64,000 bases of DNA from Bacteroidales bacterium (GTDB taxonomy: Bacteria > Bacteroidota > Bacteroidia > Bacteroidales > VadinHA17), in the NCBI GenBank assembly GCA_021371855.1, contig JAJFVL010000018.1, positions 372,001-436,000 of the forward strand, given 5' to 3'. The position numbers and the translations under genes were made by a program. Shown piece after piece: positions 44,389 to 53,169 of the stretch. The notes beneath the pieces are model-generated. The model did no database searches. It was not told the origin of the DNA and saw only the letters and a list, made by a program, of their open reading frames with translations. Within the stretch, counting starts at the first letter, position 1. Each line of letters opens with the position of its first letter.

Positions 44389-45693
44389 TCAGTATTTTCT
44401 TTTATCAATTACACGTTTAGCTTTACCTTCACTTCTCTCGATAGTTTTAGGTTCAACCAGAGTAACCTTTACAGTAAGCCCTATTGCCTTATCCAGGTTA
44501 TCCTGCAATTTCTCCGTAAGGATTTGAAGCTGGCTGATCTTATCCTGGAAAAACACCTCATCGACCTCCACCTGTAGTTCCAGTGTATCCAGATTATTCA
44601 CCCTGTCAACAATGATCCTGTAATGAGGCTTTATCTCACTCATCTCGAGCAATACAGTTTCAATTTGTGAAGGAAATAGGTTTACACCCCTGATGATTAA
44701 CATGTCATCGCTTCGACCGAAACATTTTTCCATACGAACAAACGTACGTCCGCATCTGCATTTTTCATAAGTAAGCCTTGTAAGGTCGCGGGTCCGGTAA
44801 CGTATCAATGGCAATCCTTCCTTGGTAATAGTTGTAAATACAAGCTCTCCGATAGCACCTTCGGGTAAAACCTTTAAAGTAACCGGGTCGACTATTTCAG
44901 GATAAAAATGATCTTCGTTTATATGCAGTCCGTTCTGGAATGAGCATTCACTTGCAACTCCAGGGCCAATAACTTCGCTTAACCCATAGATGTCAATTGC
45001 TTTTATCCTGAGTTTATCCTCGATCTCCCTTCTCATATTTTCAGTCCAGGGTTCAGCTCCGAACACCCCTGCTTTCAGTTTGAGCTCATCGCGGTTAATG
45101 CCGCTTTCCTGCAACGCTTCGGCAATAAATAATGCATACGAAGGAGTGCAGGCCAGAATGGTAGTTCCGAAATCATGCATGAGTTGAATCTGTCTTGTGG
45201 TATTTCCACCCGAAACAGGAATGACTGATGCACCAATTTTTTCCCCACCGTAATGAAGTCCCAGACCTCCTGTAAATAATCCGTAACCATAGGCAATCTG
45301 GATGAAATCATTCCTGGTAGCACCCGCGGCGGTAAGTGTCCGTGCTATAACTTCTGACCAGGTAGATATATCGTTACGGGTATAACCTACAACTGTGGGT
45401 TTTCCCGTGGTACCTGATGTGGCATGCAAACGTACAATTTCACTCATTGGAACAGCAAAAAGACCAAAAGGGTAATTATCCCGGAGATCTGTTTTTGTTG
45501 TAAAAGGGAGCTTACTTATATCATCAATGTTTTTTATGCTCTCAGGTCCAAGCCCGGCTTCCTGCATCTTGTGCCTATAGAATGGGACATTAAAATATAT
45601 TCTCTCAACAGTGGTTCTGAGTCTTTCACTTTGAACCTTTTTGAGTTCATCTCGATCCATGCATTCGAAATGCCTGTTCCAAATTTCCATCAT
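44389..45693 (-). CDS. paaK: Phenylacetate-CoA ligase
   Basis: 434 residues. ANL-family motifs: [16 protein letters not shown] (P-loop-like, residues ~90-105), [15 protein letters not shown], the Y/F-R-T-R-D-L motif ([10 protein letters not shown]) and [21 protein letters not shown] then the PaaK C-terminal domain. Activates aryl acetates to CoA esters with AMP and PPi, or in anaerobes can work the other way round in amino-acid fermentation. It follows an ACT protein by 74 bp, a known PaaK pairing, and precedes the aminotransferase. Confidence 0.92.
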   Translation of the reverse strand: MMEIWNRHFECMDRDELKKVQSERLRTTVERIYFNVPFYRHKMQEAGLGPESIKNIDDISKLPFTTKTDLRDNYPFGLFAVPMSEIVRLHATSGTTGKPTVVGYTRNDISTWSEVIARTLTAAGATRNDFIQIAYGYGLFTGGLGLHYGGEKIGASVIPVSGGNTTRQIQLMHDFGTTILACTPSYALFIAEALQESGINRDELKLKAGVFGAEPWTENMRREIEDKLRIKAIDIYGLSEVIGPGVASECSFQNGLHINEDHFYPEIVDPVTLKVLPEGAIGELVFTTITKEGLPLIRYRTRDLTRLTYEKCRCGRTFVRMEKCFGRSDDMLIIRGVNLFPSQIETVLLEMSEIKPHYRIIVDRVNNLDTLELQVEVDEVFFQDKISQLQILTEKLQDNLDKAIGLTVKVTLVEPKTIERSEGKAKRVIDKRKY

Positions 45694-45767
45694 CAGATAA
45701 TTATATAAGCTGTTACAGCTGGTTAGTGCTAATTATTAATTTTGTTTTTCTAATATTAAAAAAAGTG

Positions 45768-46163
45768 CTAAATCATTTTATGCTTTTTTAGAGCTTCAAT
45801 AGCTTTTTCATTATTGCTGCACCGAAGTATAATAACCGATTTTTCCCCGGAAGAAAATGCATAAGTATATTCCACACTGATATCGATATCCGACAGTATC
45901 TTAAGGATTCCTGCATAATGTTTTGCTTCATTGGGTGTGACCACTGAGATAACTTCAGTGATATTAACCGTGAAAGAATTTTGTTTCAGGATTGCCTTGG
46001 CTTTTTCATGATCAGAAACAATGAGGCGAAGAATACCGAATTCCGTGGTATCTGCAACACTCAAGGCTACTATTTTGATATTTTCCATACCAAGAACTTC
46101 CAGAACTTTTGTAAGCCGTCCTGATTTATTTTCAAGAAAAACCGATAACTGATTAACTATCAT
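45768..46163 (-). CDS. ACT domain protein (PaaK-associated)
   Basis: 131 residues with two ACT folds (residues ~1-65 and ~68-131: VNQLSVFLENKSGRLTKVLEVL; HYAGILKILSDIDISVEYTYAF). ACT domains bind small amino acids and regulate metabolism. This stand-alone double-ACT protein is often adjacent to paaK in Bacteroidota and Firmicutes. Ligand (perhaps Phe/Tyr/Trp or branched amino acid) is inferred, not seen. Confidence 0.9.
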   Translation of the reverse strand: MIVNQLSVFLENKSGRLTKVLEVLGMENIKIVALSVADTTEFGILRLIVSDHEKAKAILKQNSFTVNITEVISVVTPNEAKHYAGILKILSDIDISVEYTYAFSSGEKSVIILRCSNNEKAIEALKKHKMI

Positions 46164-46235
46164 GACTATGAGTCTTTAGTTTGTTGATTTGAAGTTTCGA
46201 ATATAATAATTAAAGCAATTCAATATTAAAACATT

Positions 46236-48302
46236 TTATGAAGATCGCTTTTCAACTCTTATCCTGGCATCGACTACTGTTATTGCATCTACGCTGCCTA
46301 TCAGTGGATTAAGATCCATTTCCTTGATCTCTGTAGCAAACCTCAGCAAACTTGAAAGCCTTACAATGATCTCTGCAAATTTTTGTTCATTTATACCCGG
46401 TTTTCCTCTTGTTCCCCGGATTATTTTATAGCATCTAAGGCTTCTTATCATGGACCCTGCCTCATCGAATGTAAGCGGAGCCAGTCCCGATGAAACATCA
46501 CCAAGCACCTCAACGAATATACCTCCTAATCCGCAAAGAATAATATGCCCGAAACGCGGTTCATACTTGGCGCCAATAAAAAGTTCCGTTCCGGAAAGCA
46601 TTTGCTGTACCAACACTGCTTTGACTCCTTGAATCCTGATCATTCTTCCGAATTCAGCCTCAAGGTGGGTCTTCGATTTAATATTTAATGTAACACCTCC
46701 CACGTCCGACTTGTGAACAGGTCCCACAACCTTCAAAGCCAATGGATAACCAAAAGTATCAGCAATCGAGGAAATATCCTTTTTAGTGGTGGCAACTGAC
46801 TCTTTGACAGTAGGAATATCAGCAGCACCCAGAAGTTGCTGAATTGACTCCGGATCAAGATAACCATCCGGAGCATTATCGATTATTTGCCTTATGCGTG
46901 GTACATCTATGTTTTTAAGGAATAATTTTTCTTTTGCAGGAAACGGCGTATTGGAAACTTTAATTAGTGCCTTACCGAGCACTACTTCATCCGGAAAATT
47001 GACATGTCCTTTATCTAAAAAATATTCCAGTTCTTTGCGGGAACTTGTGATTGAAGGAAGAATGGGATATAATGGCTTTTCACAGTCATTAATTTTCTCA
47101 TGCAAAAGATCATAAATCTCTTTTATGTCAACCATACCGTTACTTCCAAATATAACACTCATTCCATCTATCACAGGAAGTTGTTTGTCAACATATTCGA
47201 TCACATTGTTGAGTTGATCATTAGTTGCCGTTGCAATGAGATCAATCGGATTATCGGCCGATGCTCCCGGATTCATCATGGCAAGAAGTTTGTCGTGATG
47301 CTCTCCTGTTATCCTGGGAATGGTTATTCCTCCGGAGGATAAAGCATCAGTCAGCATCACGGCAGGGCCACCGGCATGTGTTATTATAGCCATATTCCTG
47401 CCTTTCAGTGGTTTGTGAAAAAACACAGAAGCAACTGTTGTAAGTTCTTCACGTCCGGAGCATCTTACAATTCCCGCTTTACGAAATAATGCTTCAACTG
47501 CCGAATCGGATGATGCCATTGCCCCTGTATGCGATGAAGCTGCCCTGCTTCCGGCTTCAGTTGTTCCGGCTTTAATCGCAGCAATTCTGCATCCCTTGCG
47601 TATAAGTGAAGAGGCATGATGCAGAAGCTTATCAGGATCCTGAATACTCTCAACGTAGATCAGTTTAATCGGTGTACTGTGCTCAGGATCATAAGTATTG
47701 TCCCAATATTCAAGCACATCTTCAACACCAATTTGGGCACTGTTACCAACAGAAAAGACACTCGAAAAATTAAGCCCTTTCGGCATGGCCGATTCAAAAA
47801 TAAAAACTGCAGTAGCCCCTGAACCCGAGACAAAATCGCATCCTTTTGGATTAAGTTTTGGCACCGGTGTCGTAAAAACACCACTGTATGTCTGGGTGAT
47901 TACTCCGATACAATTAGGGCCGATCAGGCTGCCTCCCGCATTGGTAATAAGATCTGCAATTTCTTTTTCAAGCTTTCGCCCTTCTCCCCCGGATTCGCTG
48001 AAACCGGCTGAAATAATGATGAAAGCCTTTGTCTTCTTCTCTTTTATCAATATTTCAACAACAGGAAGACATAATTTTGCCTGAATTGCCAGTATTGCCA
48101 GATCCGTTTCCGGAATGTCATTTATATCTCTGTATGATTTAACACCCTGAACGGTATCTTTTTTAGGATTAACAACATAAAGTTGTCCGGAAAATTTCCC
48201 ATCAAGAATATTTTTCAGGACTTTTCCTCCCGGTTTGTAAAAATCATCAGATCCGCCAACAATAACAATGCTGCCCGGATTTATAAGTTTTTCATTTATC
48301 AT
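46236..48302 (-). CDS. ADP-forming acyl-CoA synthetase (acetate-CoA ligase type, alpha-beta fusion)
   Basis: 688 residues. Order: CoA-binding domain (IVIVGGSDDFYKPGGKVLKN), succinyl-CoA-like ligase domain with the phosphorylated His (AASSHTGAMASSD), then an ATP-grasp domain (GYPLALKVVGPVHKSDVGGV; VLVQQMLSGTELFIGAKYEP; MDLNPLI). Converts acyl-CoA + ADP + Pi to acid + ATP, the energy-conserving last step of peptide/amino-acid fermentation in anaerobes. Upstream of the ACT-paaK genes in the same direction, 72 bp gap, so the operon order is oxoacid route plus this ATP generator. Substrate may be aryl acetate or branched acyl-CoA. Confidence 0.92.
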   Translation of the reverse strand: MINEKLINPGSIVIVGGSDDFYKPGGKVLKNILDGKFSGQLYVVNPKKDTVQGVKSYRDINDIPETDLAILAIQAKLCLPVVEILIKEKKTKAFIIISAGFSESGGEGRKLEKEIADLITNAGGSLIGPNCIGVITQTYSGVFTTPVPKLNPKGCDFVSGSGATAVFIFESAMPKGLNFSSVFSVGNSAQIGVEDVLEYWDNTYDPEHSTPIKLIYVESIQDPDKLLHHASSLIRKGCRIAAIKAGTTEAGSRAASSHTGAMASSDSAVEALFRKAGIVRCSGREELTTVASVFFHKPLKGRNMAIITHAGGPAVMLTDALSSGGITIPRITGEHHDKLLAMMNPGASADNPIDLIATATNDQLNNVIEYVDKQLPVIDGMSVIFGSNGMVDIKEIYDLLHEKINDCEKPLYPILPSITSSRKELEYFLDKGHVNFPDEVVLGKALIKVSNTPFPAKEKLFLKNIDVPRIRQIIDNAPDGYLDPESIQQLLGAADIPTVKESVATTKKDISSIADTFGYPLALKVVGPVHKSDVGGVTLNIKSKTHLEAEFGRMIRIQGVKAVLVQQMLSGTELFIGAKYEPRFGHIILCGLGGIFVEVLGDVSSGLAPLTFDEAGSMIRSLRCYKIIRGTRGKPGINEQKFAEIIVRLSSLLRFATEIKEMDLNPLIGSVDAITVVDARIRVEKRSS

Positions 48303-48618
48303 AATATACAGTAATGGAGCAGGAAAGATTTATGCATTATGAACTCAATCGGAAAGACTGACTACAAACCCGCAAACCTCTTTAAGAAGCCCACATTATG
48401 AGCAACTACAAATAAATAGTTCTGTGATATGTAACTTATTACAATCAATATCTTATTTTAAATCAGGTAAGCAAGTTAATAAAAATTAACAGCATAAAAC
48501 ATAAAAATTATCATGAGACGAGATGGCTGTATTCTTATGGATTGAGGTGTAACATTACAAAGAAGAAAGAAGGAGAAGACAGGTGAAAAATAATTTTTAA
48601 AGTATTATACATCTTTTT
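48303..48618. other. Divergent intergenic region, upstream part
   Basis: AT-rich region between the divergent acyl-CoA synthetase and tyrosine-regulated gene. No ORF of note. The promoter of the minus-strand operon should be here but no consensus -33/-7 pair is obvious. Confidence 0.45.
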
Positions 48619-48649
48619 TTTGCTTTTAAATTAAAATAACGTAGGTTTG
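48619..48649 (+). promoter_or_regulatory. Consensus Bacteroidota promoter of the tyrosine attenuator transcript
   Basis: -33 TTTG at 48619-48622, 19-nt spacer, -7 TAGGTTTG at 48642-48649. Both elements match the consensus exactly (TTTG; TAnnTTTG). Predicted transcription start ~48656, about 10 nt before the leader peptide ATG. Confidence 0.8.
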
Positions 48650-48666
48650 AAATCATTTTTAAAGTA

Positions 48667-48750
48667 ATGAGTATTTCGAAATTAAATATTGGTATTTATT
48701 ATTACTATTATTATTACAGGCAAATAACGGTAAGTCCTGTGATAAATTAG
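48667..48750 (+). CDS. Tyrosine leader peptide (27 aa, seven consecutive Tyr)
   Basis: ATG 48667-48669 to TAG 48748-48750 encodes MSISKLNIGI, then seven Tyr codons in a row (48697-48717, mixed TAT and TAC), then RQITVSPVIN. Seven successive codons for one amino acid is extremely unlikely by chance and is the hallmark of ribosome-mediated attenuation leaders (compare the Phe-rich pheA leader in E. coli). No Shine-Dalgarno is evident, as is normal in this phylum. The next gene, 90 nt on, is tyrosine phenol-lyase-like, matching the sensed amino acid. The short peptide probably has no function beyond regulation. Confidence 0.85.
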   Translation: MSISKLNIGIYYYYYYYRQITVSPVIN

Positions 48751-48809
48751 AGCTGATAAAAACAACTTTCAAGATATAAGGCTTACCTGACAAATGGTGA
48801 GCTTTTTTT
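48711..48809 (+). promoter_or_regulatory. Ribosome-mediated tyrosine attenuator with intrinsic terminator
   Basis: Region 1:2 hairpin: TTATTACAGG (48711-48720, covering the last Tyr codons) pairs over 10 positions (one G-U) with CCTGTGATAA (48736-48745). Region 2:3 antiterminator: GGTAAG(T)CCT (48729-48738) pairs with AGGCTTACC (48779-48787) with one bulged T. Region 3:4 terminator: GCTTACC (48781-48787), loop TGACAAAT, GGTGAGC (48796-48802), then seven T (48803-48809). Regions 2:3 and 3:4 exclude each other. Stalling at early Tyr codons would hide region 1, favour 2:3 and switch the gene on; smooth translation to the stop codon covers region 2 and allows termination. Inference: expression when charged tRNA-Tyr is low. 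Confidence 0.8.
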
Positions 48810-48839
48810 ATTTTAACAATTAACAAACTAACAATAATC

Positions 48840-50306
48840 ATGGAAAAAAGTCAGAAAAAAGGCCCTGTAAAATTCTTAAGCAGAAAACAGATCCCTCTCG
48901 AAATGCACAAAGTACGCATTGTCCAATCATTGAATCTTGTACCAGTTGAACGTCGTTTCGAAGCGATCGGTCAGGCAGGATATAACACATTTCTGTTAGG
49001 GACCAAAGATATTTTTCTCGACATGCTTACCGACAGCGGTACAAATGCAATGAGTGATGAACAACTCTCAAAAATGTTTGTTGCCGACGATGCTTATGCA
49101 GGATCACAGAGCTTCGTTAGATTTGAAAAAAGTGTACTTGAGGTTTTCGGGAAGAAATTCATTTTGCCGGTACATCAGGGCCGTGCAGCTGAAAATATTC
49201 TTTCAGAAGCTTTCGTAAAACCTGGTTCAGTTGTCCCCATGAATTACCATTTCACTACAACACTGGCACATATACAGCTCAGGGGAGGAAAGGTAAAAGA
49301 GCTGTTCACACCTGAAGCCATGATAATTAAAAGTTCCAATCCGTTCAAGGGCAATATCGATCCTGTACGTCTTGAGAATGTAATTGTTGAAGCCGGTCCG
49401 GAAAACATCCCCTTTATAAGGATGGAGGCTTCAACAAATCTTATTGGAGGTCAGCCTTTCTCAATGGATAATCTGAAGAAAGTAAGACAGGTTGCTGACA
49501 AATACGGGGTTATTGTTATTCTTGATGCCAGCCTCATTGGCGAAAATGCCTATTTTATTCTGAAACGGGAGCCTGGTTTTGAAAATTCAACTCTCGATTC
49601 TATTCTTTTGCAAATGTGCGATTTAGCCGACATAGTTTATTTCTCAGGACGAAAAGTAAGTTCATCACGGGGTGGTGCAATCTGCACAAACAATTTGAGT
49701 CTGTGCAACAAAATAAAACACCTTGTCCCCTTATACGAAGGATTTCTTACATACGGAGGAATATCGATTCGCGAAATCGAGGCTATGGCCCAGGGGCTTA
49801 AAGAGACTGTCAATGAAGATGTAGTTGGACAATCCCCTTCATTTATCAGCTATATGGCAGAAGAACTTGACAAACTTGGAATACCAACTGTTTTACCAGG
49901 TGGAGCCCTGGGCTGCCATGTTGATGCAATGAAGTTTCTTCCGCATGTTCCACAGGCTGAATATCCAGCCGGTGCGCTTGTTGCAGCATTTTTCATTGCC
50001 TCCGGAATACGCGGAATGGAACGTGGAACTCTCAGCAGTATCCGTGATGAGAACGGGAATGATATTCTTTCTGATCTTGAATTAATGAGACTCGCATTTC
50101 CAAGAAGAGTATTTACATTATCACAGGTTGAATATGGAATAGACAGGCTGAACTGGTTGTATCAAAACAGAAAACTTATCGGAGGCCTGAAATTTGTCGA
50201 AGAACCTCCGGTACTTCGATTCTTCTTCGGAAGGCTGGAGCCAATCGGAGACTGGCCACAAAGACTTGTCGAGAAATTCAAAGCTGATTTTGGAGACAGC
50301 AGGTAA
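48840..50306 (+). CDS. Tyrosine phenol-lyase-like PLP beta-eliminating lyase (divergent)
   Basis: 488 residues. Clearly nearer to tyrosine phenol-lyase (TPL) than to tryptophanase: AGYNTFLLGTKDIFLD, TDSGTNAMSDEQ, and GMERGTLS with Arg395 corresponding to Arg381 of Citrobacter TPL, linked to tyrosine specificity; FFFGRL replaces FFTARF. PLP lysine is Lys272 (SGRKV; the preceding Lys of SGKKD is Arg271, the Asp is Val). The PLP-O3' arginine (Arg217 in TPL, DATR) is Leu232 here (DASL), and R127 is Leu. It has ~19 extra residues at each end compared with TPL. It is a distinct subfamily; it may split tyrosine to phenol, pyruvate and ammonia, or run differently. Preceded by the tyrosine attenuator. 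Confidence 0.8.
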   Translation: MEKSQKKGPVKFLSRKQIPLEMHKVRIVQSLNLVPVERRFEAIGQAGYNTFLLGTKDIFLDMLTDSGTNAMSDEQLSKMFVADDAYAGSQSFVRFEKSVLEVFGKKFILPVHQGRAAENILSEAFVKPGSVVPMNYHFTTTLAHIQLRGGKVKELFTPEAMIIKSSNPFKGNIDPVRLENVIVEAGPENIPFIRMEASTNLIGGQPFSMDNLKKVRQVADKYGVIVILDASLIGENAYFILKREPGFENSTLDSILLQMCDLADIVYFSGRKVSSSRGGAICTNNLSLCNKIKHLVPLYEGFLTYGGISIREIEAMAQGLKETVNEDVVGQSPSFISYMAEELDKLGIPTVLPGGALGCHVDAMKFLPHVPQAEYPAGALVAAFFIASGIRGMERGTLSSIRDENGNDILSDLELMRLAFPRRVFTLSQVEYGIDRLNWLYQNRKLIGGLKFVEEPPVLRFFFGRLEPIGDWPQRLVEKFKADFGDSR

Positions 50307-50326
50307 TTGAAAAATAATATAATTTG

Positions 50327-50352
50327 CAGGGGCTCAGAAAGCCCCTGTTTTC
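50327..50352 (+). terminator. Rho-independent terminator after the TPL-like gene
   Basis: CAGGGGCT (50327-50334), 5-nt loop, AGCCCCTG (50340-50347), then TTTTCATTT. Perfect 8-bp GC-rich stem, 20 nt after the stop. Confidence 0.85.
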
Positions 50353-50400
50353 ATTTGGTGAACTGATTTTTTTATTACTATTGCTTAATTATAAATAATA

Positions 50401-50599
50401 GAGTCCGACTAAAAATATAAGATTCTTCGCTTCGCTCAGAATGACAATTACTTAGAAGGTTGTGGGGAGAAGGAGGTGGTTGGCGGCACCCGCCGCCAAC
50501 CACCTCCTTCTCAAAAACACAATTACCTGTCATTCTGAGCGAAACGAAGTGAAGCGTAGAATCTCATGTTAATTTCACGAATTATCCGTTTAGTAGTAA
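50401..50599 (+). repeat. MITE/REP-like interspersed repeat, copy C (full length)
   Basis: Same element as copy B, same orientation, with only about four substitutions across ~198 bp. The right end lies 20 bp before the start codon of the M14 peptidase gene, so its sequence forms much of that gene's 5' region. The perfect 21-bp hairpin is intact. Confidence 0.92.
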
Positions 50600-50619
50600 A
50601 TTATTAATATAAAAAATCA

Positions 50620-53169
50620 ATGAAAAGGGTTGGATTTTTTCTTGCAGTTCTTCTCGTAAGCTCAATTGTTAAAGCCCAGGTAACTATCGACTATTTCCTG
50701 CCAAAGGATATTGTTTATAATAAAGAAATACCTGCTCCAAAGCAGTTTACCGGTCATGAAGTAGGTGAATGGCATCTTACACACGACAGACTTTACTCAT
50801 ATATGGTTGAACTGGCAAGAATTTCTGACCGGGCAATCTGGGAAGAATACGGTAAAAGCTACGAAGACCGACCTCTCGGGCAATTAATTATCAGTTCACC
50901 TGAAAACATTAAAAATATTGAGCAATTAAGGCAACAACATTTGATGTTGTGCGATCCGTTAAAATCAGGTGATGCAGATATTAAGAATATGCCTCTTTTC
51001 ATTAAACTCGGATATGGTATTCACGGTAATGAATCAAGTGCTCAGAACGCATCAGTGCTGATCGCATATTATCTTACAGCAGCAGAGGGCAGCAAGATAG
51101 ATGACCTGTTAAAAAACATTGTTATCCTTATAGATCCTTCATTGAATCCTGATGGTATGCAACGGCATTCAACATGGGTAAATTCCACAAGAAGTCTTAA
51201 CAATAATCCTGATCCGAATTCATGGGAATTCAGCGAACCCTGGCCAGGTGGGAGAACCAACCATTACTGGTTTGATCTGAACCGCGATTATCTGATGCCA
51301 CAACATCCTGAATCTGCCGGACGCCTGGAAGCGTTTTACAGATGGAGACCCAACATCATTACAGATCATCATGAGATGGGTGCCAACTCAACATTTTTCT
51401 TTCAACCCGGAGTTCCAGGCCGCAATAATACATTAACTTCTGCCGAGAACCGGACACTTACCGCAGAAATCGCAAAATATCATGAAAAATATCTCAACGC
51501 AACAGGCAGCCTCTATTTTTCCGAAGAGGGTTACGACGACTTTTATGTAGGAAAAGGATCCGCATATCCTGATATTCATGGCTCTGTAGGAATCCTTTTC
51601 GAACAGGCAGGTGTGAAAGGACATCTTAAAGAGACGCCCGGTGGATTACTGTCATTCCCATTCGCAATAAAAAATCAGTTCACCGTATCCCTGTCAACAC
51701 TCGAGGCCGGGCTCAATATGAAAGACAGGCTTCTGGATAGTCAAAGAAATTTCTATAAAAATGCTATTGCCCAGGCTGATAAATACCCTGCTAAAGCGTT
51801 TATTTTCACAGACCCCTCTGATAATGGGAAAACATCGGTGTTCATTAAGAATCTTCTCAGGCATCAGATCAGGGTTTTCAAACTTACCCGCGATATCAGA
51901 AAAGACGGAGTGGACTATAAGGCTGACAACAGCTATATTGTTCCTCTGAAACAAAATGAGTATTGGTATGCAAGAAGTCTTTTCGAGACTGTTAAGGAGT
52001 TCTCTGACAGTCTGTTTTACGATATTTCAACCTGGGTGGCTCCCATGTCGTTCAATATCCAGTATACCGTTATGAATTCAATTAAAGATATGGAAGGGCT
52101 GGCTGGAAAAGAAATATTACAGTCACCTCTGCCTGAAGGCAGTTTGATAGCTTCAAAAGATTCTTATGCCTATCTCTTTGAATGGAATGAATATTTCGCC
52201 CCAAAAGCTTTGTATAAATTACAGAATGAAGGCATTATTGCAAGGGTTTCGACAAACAAATTTGTTTGTGATGAGGGGAAAGTAAATAAAGAATTTTCTT
52301 ACGGGACTATCTTAATACCTGCTTCAGGTCATAACATGACAAAAGATGATTTATTCAACCTGATGGAATCGGTAGCTAAGGAGTGCGGCATTACAATCTA
52401 TGGGGTAAGCACGGGATTTACTCCGGAAGGAATTGACCTTGGGAGCAATGCTTTTACCGTTTTGCAAAAACCATCAGTTATCATGTTTGTTGGCGACGGC
52501 TCAAACAGCAGTGAAGCAGGAGAAATCTGGCATTTGTTCGACACAAGGTTCAATGTTCCGGTAACTATGGTAAGCCCTTCAAAGGCAGGTACCTTAAACC
52601 TCAACAGGTATAATGTTTTGATCATAACTGGTTCTCCGGAAGTCAGTTCTGTAACTATTGAAAATATAAAGGCATGGAACCGCAAGGGAGGAACCATTAT
52701 TGCTTATGCCGGTGGAAATACATGGTTGTCAAAGAATAAACTGGCTGAAATTGAATTTGTTCCTGCCTCCGTTTCACACGTTAAGAACGGTGTGTATGTT
52801 GACAGGGCTGCTGATAACCTGGCTCAACAGATACCGGGTTCAATTTTTGAAACTAAACTTGATCTGAGCCATCCTTTGTGTTATGGATACACCCGAAACA
52901 TTCTTCCTGTATTTAAGTCGGATGCTGTCGCTGTAAATAAGGATCCGAATGTTTATAACAACCCTGTTTCTTATACTTCAGATCCTTTGCTCAGCGGATA
53001 TTGCACAAAAGAAAATATTGAGAGAATAAAAGGAACCTCATTTGCCAGTGTACACGGCGACAGGGTTATTTCAATTTATGATGATGCCAATTTCAGAGCC
53101 ATATGGTATGGCACAAATAAAATATTTTTAAATGCAGTATTCTTCGGGCAGATGATTGTCAGTAAATAA
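50620..53169 (+). CDS. M14 family zinc carboxypeptidase, large secreted form
   Basis: 849 residues with a signal peptide (MKRVGFFLAVLLVSSIVKAQ). Zinc motif: GIHGNESSAQ (His and Glu, residues ~133-138), third ligand probably in the TDHHEMG region (near residue 250); catalytic Glu in EQAGVKG-type region is not certain. After ~400 residues a second, GATase-like part follows (SVIMFVGDGSNSSEAGEIWHLF; IITGSPEVSSVTIENIKAW), a common architecture in Bacteroidota. Probably a periplasmic or surface carboxypeptidase supplying amino acids. Its 3' end overlaps the convergent ribF 3' end by 11 bp. Confidence 0.88.
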   Translation: MKRVGFFLAVLLVSSIVKAQVTIDYFLPKDIVYNKEIPAPKQFTGHEVGEWHLTHDRLYSYMVELARISDRAIWEEYGKSYEDRPLGQLIISSPENIKNIEQLRQQHLMLCDPLKSGDADIKNMPLFIKLGYGIHGNESSAQNASVLIAYYLTAAEGSKIDDLLKNIVILIDPSLNPDGMQRHSTWVNSTRSLNNNPDPNSWEFSEPWPGGRTNHYWFDLNRDYLMPQHPESAGRLEAFYRWRPNIITDHHEMGANSTFFFQPGVPGRNNTLTSAENRTLTAEIAKYHEKYLNATGSLYFSEEGYDDFYVGKGSAYPDIHGSVGILFEQAGVKGHLKETPGGLLSFPFAIKNQFTVSLSTLEAGLNMKDRLLDSQRNFYKNAIAQADKYPAKAFIFTDPSDNGKTSVFIKNLLRHQIRVFKLTRDIRKDGVDYKADNSYIVPLKQNEYWYARSLFETVKEFSDSLFYDISTWVAPMSFNIQYTVMNSIKDMEGLAGKEILQSPLPEGSLIASKDSYAYLFEWNEYFAPKALYKLQNEGIIARVSTNKFVCDEGKVNKEFSYGTILIPASGHNMTKDDLFNLMESVAKECGITIYGVSTGFTPEGIDLGSNAFTVLQKPSVIMFVGDGSNSSEAGEIWHLFDTRFNVPVTMVSPSKAGTLNLNRYNVLIITGSPEVSSVTIENIKAWNRKGGTIIAYAGGNTWLSKNKLAEIEFVPASVSHVKNGVYVDRAADNLAQQIPGSIFETKLDLSHPLCYGYTRNILPVFKSDAVAVNKDPNVYNNPVSYTSDPLLSGYCTKENIERIKGTSFASVHGDRVISIYDDANFRAIWYGTNKIFLNAVFFGQMIVSK

